This document shows, one piece after another, positions 9,763 to 18,506 of a DNA stretch of 29,712 nt. The stretch comes from a virus. Each line of letters starts with the position of its first letter. The first letter of the stretch is position 1. The stretch lies in IMG/VR virus record IMGVR_UViG_3300036719_000234, positions 1 through 29,712 of that record. One strand, given 5' to 3'. Made by a program: the position numbers and the translations under genes. Under the pieces are notes generated by a model. The model was not told the DNA's origin. It worked only from the letters and a program-made list of their open reading frames with translations, and did not search any database.

Positions 9763-9972
9763 ATGGAAAACGATTCAACAAAGGTATCAGTTACTCTGGG
9801 CTACACACTTAACCTGGGTAACTTTCAATCACTACGACTTGACCTTGGAGTTGTAGATAGCAAGCGTGATGGTGAAAATACAGATCAGGCTTTTGAGCGT
9901 GTCTATAAGTTCGTAGAGGACAAGTTGACAGACAAGATCCGTGAGGCACAAGAAGAGGCTGCCGAAGCATAA
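9763..9972 (+). CDS. Conserved small phage protein, unknown function
   Basis: A 69-aa protein whose ATG follows GGGTGGA. It consists of a beta-hairpin-like N half (VSVTLGYTLNLGNFQSLRLD) and an acidic helix (AFERVYKFVEDKLTDKIREA) ending in EEAAEA. Similar short proteins with a strand part and a charged helix sit before replication genes in many actinophages, as I recall, without known function. The TAA overlaps the next ATG by one base, which suggests translational coupling. No catalytic motif. Confidence 0.6.
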   Translation: MENDSTKVSVTLGYTLNLGNFQSLRLDLGVVDSKRDGENTDQAFERVYKFVEDKLTDKIREAQEEAAEA

Positions 9973-10280
9973 TGGCTGACCGCAAAGACCGAATGGCTTT
10001 GCTCAGTAGATTTAACAAGTTTTATGTTCAAAGATATGAGCAAAAGTCCAACATGAATTTAAATGTGGAACAGTGGGCTGCTGATGCACTCATTGAGTCC
10101 TATGGCATTAGTCAATGCTATGATGTTTTAGAATATTATTTTTCTATTGCACAAGATCCTAGTTGGAATTATTTTGCATATAACACAGAAAAAATTATAA
10201 ATGGTAAAGCAGAAGTAGAGCAAGACAGAATAGACAGAGCAGAGCGCAGACGAATGGCTAAGGAGTGGCTAAGTGAATAA
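9972..10280 (+). CDS. Hypothetical protein upstream of helicase
   Basis: A 102-aa protein, highly charged and helical (RKDRMALLSRFNKFYVQRYE ... DRIDRAERRRMAKEWLSE). The middle contains WAADALIESYGISQCYDVLE followed by an aromatic patch (YYFSIAQDPSWNYFAYN). It overlaps the helicase start by eight bases, so it probably belongs to the replication operon. It could be a helicase-loader-like adaptor because loader genes often precede DnaB, but it has no ATP-binding motif; this is speculation. Confidence 0.6.
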   Translation: MADRKDRMALLSRFNKFYVQRYEQKSNMNLNVEQWAADALIESYGISQCYDVLEYYFSIAQDPSWNYFAYNTEKIINGKAEVEQDRIDRAERRRMAKEWLSE

Positions 10281-11496
10281 TACAGAGGCAAAAGTAATTA
10301 CCGCAGTATTAGAAGATAAACAAATACACGTATTGCTTCAGGCTAATGTTGAAACTATGCTACGTACACATAATGATATCTGGAACTTTATTCGTTTATA
10401 TTCTGAAAACAATCAGGCCCTTCCACCATCAGACCTAGTTAGAGAAAAGTTTCGTGACTTTGAGCCAGTTGCTGGAGTGGGATCAACAAAGCATCATCTA
10501 TCAGAACTTCAAACAGAATACCTTAACGATAGCCTAAAGGATATTCTTCGCAGTGCTGCTGGAGATGTTCAGACTGGTAATGGAACAGAAGCACTTGAGC
10601 ACCTTATTACCAAGACTTCAGAATTAAAAAAGAATACTGCTGCAATCCGTGACATTGATGCTACCGATCTTGAAGATGCTGTTGCATATTATGAAAGAGT
10701 GCAAAAGCAAAATGAACTTGGCACTATAGGAATTAAAACTGGCTTGCCAGGATTTGATAACTACCTTCCTGCTGGAATTATGCCAGGGCAACTTGGCGTA
10801 TTCCTTGCTTATCCAGGCATTGGTAAATCTTGGATGGCACTATATTTTGCAGTGCAGGCTTGGAAACAAGGAAAATCTCCAATGATTATTTCTCTTGAAA
10901 TGAGTGAGACAGAAGTTCGCAACCGTGTATTTGCAATTATGGGTGAGGGTCTTTGGTCACACCGCAAGTTATCTAATGGTGAAGTAGAAATTGATATGCT
11001 TCGTAAGTGGCACGCTAACAAGGTTGCTGGCCGTCCAGAGTTTCATATCATCTCTAATGACTCTGGTGGAGAGGTAACTCCTTCCGTTATTCGTGGAAAG
11101 ATTGATCAGTATAGACCAGATTTTGTTGTTGTTGATTATCTTCAACTAATGAGTCCTAATCAACGTGCTGATAATGAAACGGTAAAGATGAAGAACCTTT
11201 CACGAGAACTTAAACTAATGTCTATTAGTGAAGAAGTTCCTATCATTGCTATCTCATCTGCAACTCCAGATGATGTAAAAGACTTGAGCACACCACCTAC
11301 ACTTGGTCAAACTGCTTGGTCAAGGCAGATATCCTATGATGCTGACTGGTTGCTTGCACTTGGTCGTGGAGTTAACAGCGATGTAATTGAGTGTGTATTC
11401 AGAAAGAATCGTAATGGGTTTATGGGTGATTTCTTGGTTCAAGTAGACTTTGATAAGGGCTACTATCGTTATAAGGATTTTGAAGATGGCAAATAA
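10273..11496 (+). CDS. DnaB-like replicative helicase
   Basis: A 407-aa protein with a GTG start overlapping the previous gene. It has a short N-terminal helical domain (1-130) and a RecA-type ATPase core typical of the DnaB/phage helicase family. Walker A is YPGIGKS (180-186), the conserved SLEM segment follows (~207), and Walker B is VVVDYLQLM (285-293). Downstream, ISSATPDDVKD and WSRQISYDADWLLAL match the arginine-finger and sensor regions. It unwinds DNA 5'-3' at the phage fork as a ring hexamer. At 407 aa it is shorter than bacterial DnaB (~470), with a reduced N-terminal domain, as in many phage versions. The primase follows at once. Confidence 0.92.
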   Translation: MNNTEAKVITAVLEDKQIHVLLQANVETMLRTHNDIWNFIRLYSENNQALPPSDLVREKFRDFEPVAGVGSTKHHLSELQTEYLNDSLKDILRSAAGDVQTGNGTEALEHLITKTSELKKNTAAIRDIDATDLEDAVAYYERVQKQNELGTIGIKTGLPGFDNYLPAGIMPGQLGVFLAYPGIGKSWMALYFAVQAWKQGKSPMIISLEMSETEVRNRVFAIMGEGLWSHRKLSNGEVEIDMLRKWHANKVAGRPEFHIISNDSGGEVTPSVIRGKIDQYRPDFVVVDYLQLMSPNQRADNETVKMKNLSRELKLMSISEEVPIIAISSATPDDVKDLSTPPTLGQTAWSRQISYDADWLLALGRGVNSDVIECVFRKNRNGFMGDFLVQVDFDKGYYRYKDFEDGK

Positions 11497-12409
11497 TCTT
11501 TACAGTGAGGAACAAATACGTCGTGTACTAAACGGCTCTGGTATTGAGATTGAAGCAGAGTTTGGCAATGACTTTATTATTTATTGTCCATATCACAACA
11601 ATAGCAGAACCCCTGCTGGAGAAGTTGCAAAAGATAGTGGTCTGTTTTTTTGCTTTGGTTGTCAAACTACAAAAAACCTAGAAGAATTTATTATGTTTAC
11701 AACTGGAAGATCTTATTTTGAAACTGCTCGCTATATTAAAAGCAAAGAAACAGAAACAAATATTGAGTCCGTTGTAAACAAGACAATGTACGCAGCACCT
11801 GACTTTGTTCAGTATGATGAGGTATTGATTAAGCGCCTTAATAATCAGGCATTAGAGTCTCCAAAGGCAATGAGGTATTACGCTGGAAGATATATTACAG
11901 AAGACTCAGTAAAAAAGTTTTCTTTAGGATACTCAGAAAAACAAGATATGGTGACGATACCTGTTCACTCTCCAGATGGCATGACAATTGGATTTGTTGG
12001 TAGGTCTGTTGAGGGCAAAGAGTTCAAGAATACTCCAGGATTACCAAAAAGCAAAATTCTTTTTAACTTGCATAGAGTAAAGACTTCTAGTATTATATAT
12101 GTAGTGGAGTCATCATTTGATGCTATCCGCTTAGACCAAGTAGGTTTCCCAGCAGTTGCAACGCTGGGCGCTAACGTTTCTGCATCTCAAATGAAACTGT
12201 TAGAAAAGTACTTTAACAATGTTGTACTTGTTGCAGACAACGATGAGGCTGGCAATATTATGAAAGACAAGTTAATTGAAAAACTTGGATCTCTAGTCAG
12301 CGTAGTCAACATAGATAAAAAATACAAAGACATTGGCGATATGGATGATGAAGCAATCAGGGGTATTGAATTCCAGTTTGACAAATCTATATCGTCTATG
12401 CTAAACTAA
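11486..12409 (+). CDS. DNA primase (CHC2 zinc finger + Toprim)
   Basis: A 307-aa protein. ATG 11486 is chosen over the in-frame upstream codon at 11450 because that one lies inside helicase coding and would add unrelated residues. The N terminus carries a CHC2-type zinc-binding site (CPYH at ~27-30, CFGC at ~52-55). The C-terminal half is a Toprim domain with the catalytic Glu in YVVESSFDAIRL and the acidic DxD in VADNDEAG. It makes RNA primers for lagging-strand synthesis and works with the helicase, whose gene it overlaps by 11 bases. It is smaller than DnaG (~600 aa), lacking an evident helicase-binding C-terminal domain. Confidence 0.92.
   Translation: MANNLYSEEQIRRVLNGSGIEIEAEFGNDFIIYCPYHNNSRTPAGEVAKDSGLFFCFGCQTTKNLEEFIMFTTGRSYFETARYIKSKETETNIESVVNKTMYAAPDFVQYDEVLIKRLNNQALESPKAMRYYAGRYITEDSVKKFSLGYSEKQDMVTIPVHSPDGMTIGFVGRSVEGKEFKNTPGLPKSKILFNLHRVKTSSIIYVVESSFDAIRLDQVGFPAVATLGANVSASQMKLLEKYFNNVVLVADNDEAGNIMKDKLIEKLGSLVSVVNIDKKYKDIGDMDDEAIRGIEFQFDKSISSMLN
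12378..12407 (+). promoter_or_regulatory. Candidate promoter for the ssDNA-binding protein gene
   Basis: A perfect TTGACA (12378-12383) lies 18 bases before TAAACT (12402-12407), at the end of the primase gene. A separate promoter would suit an abundant SSB. The -10 is imperfect, and TTTGACAAA is also simply primase coding sequence. Confidence 0.35.
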
Positions 12410-12433
12410 TATAACAACACAAAGGAGAAAGAT

Positions 12434-13090
12434 ATGAGCGTAGTAAAGGGACTCAAAAATATTAATGCCCTGCTTGACAAGCCAAAGTATGACGAAAACT
12501 CACCAAAGGTAAAGTGGCTAAAACTTGCCGATGGTCAATCAGTAAAGATTCGCTTTATTGAAGAACTAGATGAAGATTCAGCCAATTACAGTGAAGGTCG
12601 TGGTCTTGCACTAGTTGTTAAGGAACACACAAATCCAAAAGACTACAAGCGTAAGGCTGTAGACACAATGGAATCAGAAGGCCGTGACTGGGCAGAAGAA
12701 ATGCACCGCAAGGATCCAAAGGCTGGCTGGAGAGGCCGTCTTCGCTTCTACTGCAACGTACTAGTAGACGATGGAATTGAAAAGCCATATGTTGCTATTT
12801 GGTCAATGGGTGTAAGCAAGCAATCTGCTTTCAATACAATTCGTGAGTATGCTCTTGAGACAGGAAGTATTTCAAACCTTGTCTGGAAAGTAAAGCGTAA
12901 TGGTCAGGGAACTGAAACATCTTACACACTTATTCCATCAGCACCAGACAAAGAACCATTTGATTGGTCTGGAACTGAACCGTTTCCATTGGAACTTGCT
13001 CTTCGCAATATTCCATATGCTGAACAAGAAGCATTCTATTTGGGCTTTGATGGCCCAACTACCACTTCTGCAACAAACACAGACTGGTAA
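12434..13090 (+). CDS. Single-stranded DNA-binding protein (gp32-like)
   Basis: A 218-aa protein with a strong ribosome site (AAAGGAGA) before its ATG. It starts with a helical segment (SVVKGLKNINALLDKPKYDE) and continues with an OB-like region (VKWLKLADGQSVKIRFIEEL ... GWRGRLRFYCNVLVDDG ... PYVAIWSMGVSKQSAFNTI). The C-terminal part includes the strand ETSYTLIPSAPDKEPFD and ends in a loose tail. This layout matches phage gp32-type SSBs annotated between primase and polymerase in related actinophages. It coats ssDNA at the fork and interacts with primase and polymerase. It lacks a clear CX3HX6CX2C zinc site like T4 gp32, so resemblance is to the wider phage family only. Confidence 0.7.
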   Translation: MSVVKGLKNINALLDKPKYDENSPKVKWLKLADGQSVKIRFIEELDEDSANYSEGRGLALVVKEHTNPKDYKRKAVDTMESEGRDWAEEMHRKDPKAGWRGRLRFYCNVLVDDGIEKPYVAIWSMGVSKQSAFNTIREYALETGSISNLVWKVKRNGQGTETSYTLIPSAPDKEPFDWSGTEPFPLELALRNIPYAEQEAFYLGFDGPTTTSATNTDW

Positions 13091-13093
13091 TAG

Positions 13094-16000
13094 ATGAGTT
13101 ACGTAGGCTTACACGTACATACTCACTACTCACTATTTGACGGCGTAGCAACTCCACAAGAGTATGTTGACCGTGCTAGTGCTTTAGGCATGAATGCAAT
13201 CGCAATCACAGACCACGGTACGTTATCTGGTCATCGTGAGATGTATCGCATGGCTAAAGAAAAGGGTATTAAGCCTATACTTGGCGTAGAAGGATATTTC
13301 TGTGCTGATAGATTTGATAAGAGGGCAAAGGCAGAACGCACTGAGCCAACTGATATGGTCTATAATCACATTATCCTTCTCGCTAAGAACCAACTTGGTT
13401 TAGAGAATCTAAACAAGATTAATGAGATCGCTTGGACTGAAGGATATTTTAATAAGCCACGCTTTGACTTTGAAGTTCTTGAAAAGTACTCAGAAGGTAT
13501 TATTGTTTTGTCTGGATGTTTGAGCGGTATCATTGCAAAAGCATTAGAGCATGGAGAGTATGCTCAAGCAAAGAAGCATATTGAGTGGTTCAAGAGAGTG
13601 TTTAAAGATGACTTCTATATGGAGTTAATGCCACACAATGGTGCAGAAGTAAACAAGCAACTTGCTGACTTGGCAGATGAGTTTAAGATTCAGACTGTTG
13701 TTACTCCAGACTGTCACCATGTTGACGAGTCACAAAAAGAAATTCAAGAGTTTAAACTATTAATGAACTCTCACGCCAAGGTACAAAAAGATACTACTTA
13801 TGAAAAGTCAAAAAAGCAAGATGGAATGCTAAAGCGTCTTGATTATCTGTACGGCGAAGATAGACAAATGTCATTTAACAAGTTTGACATTCACCTTCTT
13901 TCGTATGATGAGATGAAGGTAGCCATGGAATCCCAGGGTATAGTAAGAGAAGATATGTATATAAACTCTATTAGCATTGCAGACAAAGTAGAAGACTATG
14001 ACATTAAAGATGGACTAAACTTACTTCCAGTACAGTATAAGAGTCCAGATAAAGAACTTAAAACACTTGCTTTAGAAGGCTTGAAGACTCGTGGCTTAGA
14101 AGGTAACAAGGAATACCTAGATCGTCTTGATGAAGAGTTAGAGATTATTAAAAACAAAAACTTTGGTCCTTACTTTCTTGTAGTTCAAAATATGATTGGT
14201 TGGGCAAAGAAAGAGGGAATTCTTGTAGGCCCTGGCCGTGGTTCGTCAGCAGGATCTCTTGTATGTTATACCCTTGGCATTACAGACATTGATCCAATTA
14301 AACACGGACTTCTATTCTTTCGTTTTATTAATCCAGATCGTAATGACTTCCCTGATATTGATACAGATATTCAAGATACTCGTCGTGAAGAAGTAAAAGA
14401 CTACTTAGTTAGACAATACCGACACGTAGCATCAATCGCTACATTTTTAGAGTTTACAGGAAAGGGTATTGTTCGTGACGTTTCACGAGTACTAAATATT
14501 CCACTATCTGATGTAAATAAAGTGTTAAAGACCGTAGATACTTGGGATGACTTCTGTAGTTCAAAATCAACACGAGAGTTTCGTGAGAAGTATCCAGAAG
14601 TAGAAATCTATGGAGAACAACTTCGTGGCCGTATCCGTGGCACTGGCATTCATGCTGCAGGTGTAGTTACTGCAAAGGAACCAATATTTAGACACGCCCC
14701 AATGGAAACAAGATCTGCTACTGGTAGTGATGAACGCATTCCTGTTGTTGGTGTGGATATGGAAGAGGCTGAACGAATTGGCTTAATCAAGATTGATGCT
14801 CTGGGTCTTAAGACTCTTAGTGTACTTAAAGATACTATTGATATGGTTAAAGAAAATCATTATGTGGATATTGATTTGCTTTCAATTAATATGGATGATA
14901 AAGATGTTTATGAAATGCTTTCTAGTGGATACACCAAGGGTGTATTCCAGTGTGAAGCAACACCATATACAAACCTTTTAATTAAAATGGGAGTAAAGAA
15001 CCTTGATGAACTTGCTGCATCAAATGCTTTGGTTCGCCCAGGTGCTGCAAACACAATTGGTAAAGACTATATTGACCGTAAGCATGGTCGTCAAAATATT
15101 AACTATCTTCACCAAATTCTAAAACCATTTACGGAGGATACTTATGGCTGCATTCTTTACCAGGAACAAGTTATGCAAGCATGCGTACAACTTGGCGGTA
15201 TGTCCATGTCGGAAGCAGATAAAGTTAGAAAGATCATCGGCAAGAAAAAAGATGCTAAAGAGTTTAATGAGTTCCAAGATCGTTTCATTAGTGGTGCTAG
15301 TAAGCATATCGCCCCTAATGATGCTTTGGATCTTTGGCATGATTTTGAAGCGCATGCTGGGTATTCGTTCAACAAATCGCATGCCGTTGCTTACAGTACT
15401 CTCTCGTATTGGACAGCGTGGCTCAAATACCACTACCCACTAGAGTTTATGTTTGCTCTTCTTAAAAATGAAAAGGATAAAGATGGAAGAACTGAGTATC
15501 TTATTGAGGCAAAAAGAATGGGCATTAGTATTAAGTTACCTCACATTAACGATTCGGATAAAGATTTTAAAATTGAGGGTAAGGGTATTCGGTTTGGACT
15601 CAGTGCTATCAAGTTCATATCTGACACGATTGCAGAAAGATACATATCTGCACGACCATTTAGTTCATACAAAGAACTTGAAGAGTTTACATTTACCAAA
15701 GGTAACGGAGTAAACTCTCGTGCCTTACAAGCGCTAAGAGTCATTGGCGCAGCAACGTTCTCTGATCATCCACGCAATGATGATGAGATTAAAGAGCATC
15801 TTTATGAATATCTAAACCTTCCAGAATTCAACATTACAATTCCATCACACTACTATGCATTTATTAGTGATACAGAAAGTTTTGAAGAAAAAGGATCCTT
15901 TATACTTCTGGGTATGGTCAAAGCCATTAAGCGTGGTACTGGTTGGTCAAGAGTTGAAGTTCTTGATAAGACTGGTAGCATCGGCATATTTGATGAAGAG

Positions 16001-16366
16001 CAGACAACAATTGAAACTGGAAAAACATATTTGCTTCTTGCAACAGATAATAGAATTGTTTCTGCAATACCAGTTGATGAGATCAAGGGTTCAGACAATG
16101 CCCTTGTAAAGTTTTTAAGTTATAAGCAATTGCCCTATTCGGATGAAGAAATGTTTGTTGTTTCTTTTAAGCCAAGAGTCACAAAGGCTGGTAAGAAGAT
16201 GGCAACACTAACCCTTGCAGATACTGGAAGAGACCTACACCCTATTACAGTATTCCCTACGGCATTTGCAAAAGCCTATATGAAACTTGAAGAAGGCAAG
16301 GCATACAAGTTTAGTTTTGGAAAAACAAAAGATGGAACAATAACACTGGAGGATATAAATGCTTGA
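13094..16366 (+). CDS. dnaE: DNA polymerase III alpha subunit (DnaE-type)
   Basis: A 1090-aa C-family replicative polymerase. An N-terminal PHP domain (1-215) keeps metal ligands expected of an active site: H7/H9 (LHVHTHYS), D40/H41 (TDHG), E66, H92, C142, D206/H208 (TPDCHH). The palm has GPGRGSSAG (379-387), the catalytic pair D421/D423 in PDIDTD, and the third Asp D568 in KIDALGLKTL. A helix-hairpin-helix region follows and an OB fold lies near the C terminus (GSFILLGMVKAIKRGTGWSR, then VEVLDKTGSIGIF). It is slightly shorter than bacterial DnaE (~1160-1180), probably lacking part of the tau-binding tail. No DnaQ-type exonuclease gene is visible, so PHP-based proofreading is plausible. It starts three bases after the SSB stop. 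Confidence 0.95.
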   Translation: MSYVGLHVHTHYSLFDGVATPQEYVDRASALGMNAIAITDHGTLSGHREMYRMAKEKGIKPILGVEGYFCADRFDKRAKAERTEPTDMVYNHIILLAKNQLGLENLNKINEIAWTEGYFNKPRFDFEVLEKYSEGIIVLSGCLSGIIAKALEHGEYAQAKKHIEWFKRVFKDDFYMELMPHNGAEVNKQLADLADEFKIQTVVTPDCHHVDESQKEIQEFKLLMNSHAKVQKDTTYEKSKKQDGMLKRLDYLYGEDRQMSFNKFDIHLLSYDEMKVAMESQGIVREDMYINSISIADKVEDYDIKDGLNLLPVQYKSPDKELKTLALEGLKTRGLEGNKEYLDRLDEELEIIKNKNFGPYFLVVQNMIGWAKKEGILVGPGRGSSAGSLVCYTLGITDIDPIKHGLLFFRFINPDRNDFPDIDTDIQDTRREEVKDYLVRQYRHVASIATFLEFTGKGIVRDVSRVLNIPLSDVNKVLKTVDTWDDFCSSKSTREFREKYPEVEIYGEQLRGRIRGTGIHAAGVVTAKEPIFRHAPMETRSATGSDERIPVVGVDMEEAERIGLIKIDALGLKTLSVLKDTIDMVKENHYVDIDLLSINMDDKDVYEMLSSGYTKGVFQCEATPYTNLLIKMGVKNLDELAASNALVRPGAANTIGKDYIDRKHGRQNINYLHQILKPFTEDTYGCILYQEQVMQACVQLGGMSMSEADKVRKIIGKKKDAKEFNEFQDRFISGASKHIAPNDALDLWHDFEAHAGYSFNKSHAVAYSTLSYWTAWLKYHYPLEFMFALLKNEKDKDGRTEYLIEAKRMGISIKLPHINDSDKDFKIEGKGIRFGLSAIKFISDTIAERYISARPFSSYKELEEFTFTKGNGVNSRALQALRVIGAATFSDHPRNDDEIKEHLYEYLNLPEFNITIPSHYYAFISDTESFEEKGSFILLGMVKAIKRGTGWSRVEVLDKTGSIGIFDEEQTTIETGKTYLLLATDNRIVSAIPVDEIKGSDNALVKFLSYKQLPYSDEEMFVVSFKPRVTKAGKKMATLTLADTGRDLHPITVFPTAFAKAYMKLEEGKAYKFSFGKTKDGTITLEDINA

Positions 16367-16691
16367 CGATATGGCAATAGAACTACACAAGAATGCAGTT
16401 GAAAAAGGTTTTTGGGGAAGTCCAGAAGATCACGACGCTATAAATGATATATTTATTGCTAAACAATGTATGATGATTGTGTCAGAAGTTACTGAGGTAA
16501 TGGAAGCAGTACGTAAAGATAAAGGCGAAGAAGAGATCACTAAAGAGTTTGCAGATATTATTATTAGGACACTTGATCTATATGCAGGAATGGTTGAAGC
16601 AGGCTATACTAGATTATCACTTGATCAAGCACTCAAAGAAAAGGTCGACTTTAATAAAACTAGACCAGAAAAACACGGGGTACGATTTTAA
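16359..16691 (+). CDS. MazG-like nucleoside triphosphate pyrophosphohydrolase
   Basis: A 110-aa all-alpha protein. ATG 16359 overlaps the polymerase end and is preceded by a strong CTGGAGGAT site. The MazG signature is present: EVTEVMEA with its ExxE pair near residues 48-54, and the second acidic pair in EFADIIIRTLDL. A typical phage MazG hydrolyses dNTPs or (p)ppGpp-like nucleotides to pyrophosphate and monophosphate, cleaning the pool or blunting stringent signalling. Its place between polymerase and RecA fits a nucleotide-pool function. Substrate cannot be read from sequence. Confidence 0.85.
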   Translation: MLDDMAIELHKNAVEKGFWGSPEDHDAINDIFIAKQCMMIVSEVTEVMEAVRKDKGEEEITKEFADIIIRTLDLYAGMVEAGYTRLSLDQALKEKVDFNKTRPEKHGVRF

Positions 16692-17707
16692 TGTCAGTAA
16701 CAATGGAAGAAGTACTAGCACAACTTAACCCTAAGTTGCGTAAGACTATTATGGTTGGAGACTCAGTACCTCCAACAGAATATGCAGCCACACCTAGTTT
16801 TGGTTTAAACCGTGCTCTGGCAGGTGGACTGCCTTATGGCAGACAGGTACTGGTTTGGGGATCAAAGTCCTCTGCAAAGTCCTCTCTATGCCTTCAGATG
16901 ATAGGTCTAGCACAGAAGGAAGGTAAGGTTTGTGCTTGGATTGATGCAGAAATGTCATACGATAAGGTTTGGGCAGAACGCCTTGGGGTAGACTCATCTA
17001 AACTTATTTACTCTCAGGCACGTACAATTAATGAAATGGTGGACGTAGGGACAAATCTTATCAATGCTGGTGTTGATATTGTAGTTATTGATTCAATTAC
17101 TTCTCTACTCCCTGCAATTTACTTTGAAAAAGATTCAGATGAACTAAAGCAACTAGAGAATACAAAGCAGATTGGTGCTGAGTCTCGTGACTTTAGTAAT
17201 GCTTGGAAGATGATTAACTACGCTAATAATAAGGTTAAGCCAACACTATTTGTATTGATTTCTCAATCACGCAATAACATTAATGCAATGTATACAAGTC
17301 AGCAACCAACAGGTGGGCAGGCTACAAAATTTTACTCGTCAACAGTCATTAAACTGTTCTCATCAGAGTCTGACAATCAAGCCATTAAAGGTAAGATAAA
17401 GATTGGTGATAAGTTGATTGAAGAAAAGATTGGTAGAAAGATTCGTTGGGAACTGCAGTTCTCTAAAACTTCTCCAGGATTTCAGTCAGGCGAGTATGAC
17501 TTTTATTTTAGAGGAGATGAAATTGGAATTGACTCTATTGGAGATCTTGTAGATACGGCAGAAGCATCGGGACTTGTAAACAGAACTGGTGCTTGGTATC
17601 AACTTGATGATGGAACAAAAGTACAGGGTAGAGACGGATTTATTAATCGTGTTAAAGAAGATCTTGAATTACAAGAGTCATTAAAGAAAAAACTTTCAGA
17701 TGGCTGA
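16691..17707 (+). CDS. recA: RecA-like recombinase
   Basis: A 338-aa protein, near the usual length of RecA (~345). It shows the core in order: P-loop GSKSSAKS (57-64), MAW-like segment WIDAEMSYDKVWAERLGVD (83-101), Walker B VVIDS (131-135), and the L2/DNA-binding region ending in TGGQATKFYSS (207-217). It polymerises on ssDNA and drives strand exchange, which phages use for recombination-dependent replication and repair. The P-loop has Ala where RecA has Gly (GPESSGKT in the bacterial enzyme). The gene shares one base with the MazG stop and its end overlaps a small zinc protein gene. Confidence 0.92.
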   Translation: MSVTMEEVLAQLNPKLRKTIMVGDSVPPTEYAATPSFGLNRALAGGLPYGRQVLVWGSKSSAKSSLCLQMIGLAQKEGKVCAWIDAEMSYDKVWAERLGVDSSKLIYSQARTINEMVDVGTNLINAGVDIVVIDSITSLLPAIYFEKDSDELKQLENTKQIGAESRDFSNAWKMINYANNKVKPTLFVLISQSRNNINAMYTSQQPTGGQATKFYSSTVIKLFSSESDNQAIKGKIKIGDKLIEEKIGRKIRWELQFSKTSPGFQSGEYDFYFRGDEIGIDSIGDLVDTAEASGLVNRTGAWYQLDDGTKVQGRDGFINRVKEDLELQESLKKKLSDG

Positions 17708-17876
17708 AAAAGAATTTAAGGTATTTGAAGGCAAGTTTCCCTGCAAGAAATGTCAAGAAGAGGTTACATCTCTAAGGCTTTGGATTAGTTCAGGTGATGC
17801 TACTTGGATGTGTAGTAAGAAACACGTATCAAAGGTAGAACTTATGCCACAAAAAAAGAAGAAAGCAGACTTTTAA
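17700..17876 (+). CDS. Small zinc-binding protein (58 aa)
   Basis: A short gene between recA and the resolvase-like gene. ATG 17700 overlaps the recA stop by eight bases in another frame; TAA ends at 17876, one base before the next start. The 58-aa product carries CKKC at residues 15-18 and a later C-x4-H (CSKKH, ~37-41), a probable zinc knuckle, and ends in a Lys-rich tail (PQKKKKADF) that could contact nucleic acid. The tight fit between both neighbours and absence of internal stops support it being real. Function is unknown. Confidence 0.75.
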   Translation: MAEKEFKVFEGKFPCKKCQEEVTSLRLWISSGDATWMCSKKHVSKVELMPQKKKKADF

Positions 17877-17877
17877 T

Positions 17878-18162
17878 ATGAGTGAGCGTTCTGAATCTAA
17901 ACGTATAGGTGCTAAACAGCATAAAAACTCTGGAAGAAATAATACAAAGGGGGATGCTTCTTGGCATAACTTTGTTGTTGATTTTAAAGAGTGCTCAAAG
18001 TCTTTTACTTTGAATCAAGATGTGTGGGCTAAGGCTGTTACTGATGCACTTAAAAAGAGTATGGATCCAGCCTTGATCATTGTTCTTGGCGAGGGGACAC
18101 AGAAAGTTAGACTTGCTATAATTGAACTAGATATGTTAGAACAGTTAGTAGAAGGAGAATAA
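17878..18162 (+). CDS. Holliday-junction-resolvase-like endonuclease (PD-(D/E)xK)
   Basis: A 94-aa protein. Its pattern fits small restriction-endonuclease-fold resolvases found in phages: an N-terminal Ser/Glu/Arg segment (SERSESKRIGAKQHKNSGRN), a flexible loop leading to KGD (Asp ~26), a strand with VDFKE (the DxK half of the active site), then SFTLN and a W-led helix with a hydrophobic end strand (LIIVLGEGTQKVRLAII). These proteins cleave four-way junctions or other branched DNA. Identification is by pattern alone and needs profile search. Position after recA supports a recombination role. Confidence 0.55.
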   Translation: MSERSESKRIGAKQHKNSGRNNTKGDASWHNFVVDFKECSKSFTLNQDVWAKAVTDALKKSMDPALIIVLGEGTQKVRLAIIELDMLEQLVEGE

Positions 18163-18163
18163 A

Positions 18164-18475
18164 ATGACAGAAGGTACAGGACAAACAACACTAGATATGG
18201 TTAATGGTTTGGCAGAGATTGCTGAATTTATGGAAGACGAAGAGTTAACTATAGCACTTACGATGATTGCTAAGTTAATCATTAAGCCAGACATTCCTAT
18301 GCCAGTGGCAGCAATTGAGATTGTTAGACTTCAGGCAATTGCAGGAAAGTTAGCGTTAAAGGCTACTTGGATGGCAAATGTTGACAAGAATAATCGGGCA
18401 AAGAAAAACATTTATTACACAGCAGCAGAAGCAGTAAACAACTTGGTCTCAGCATTAAAATACATAATGCGCTAA
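18164..18475 (+). CDS. Conserved helical phage protein, unknown function
   Basis: A 103-aa protein with AAGGAG in front of its ATG. It is predicted all-helical: an acidic N half (MVNGLAEIAEFMEDEELTIA) and a hydrophobic-basic C half (AAIEIVRLQAIAGKLALKAT ... KKNIYYTAAEAVNNLVSALK). No signal peptide; helices are amphipathic rather than membrane spanning. It lies within the recombination operon, so it may be an adaptor or structural factor, but I do not recognise it. Confidence 0.6.
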   Translation: MTEGTGQTTLDMVNGLAEIAEFMEDEELTIALTMIAKLIIKPDIPMPVAAIEIVRLQAIAGKLALKATWMANVDKNNRAKKNIYYTAAEAVNNLVSALKYIMR

Positions 18476-18477
18476 CC

Positions 18478-18486
18478 TGGTATACT
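18478..18486 (+). promoter_or_regulatory. Extended -10 promoter (TGGTATACT)
   Basis: TGG-TATACT lies in the 31-base gap after the stop at 18475. +1 would be near 18493, leaving a 14-base leader with AAAGG before ATG 18507. There is no good -35, which is usual for extended -10 promoters. GGTATACTT is found again at 27764 and 28334. Confidence 0.5.
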
Positions 18487-18506
18487 TATATAAACAAAGG
18501 ATGAAT

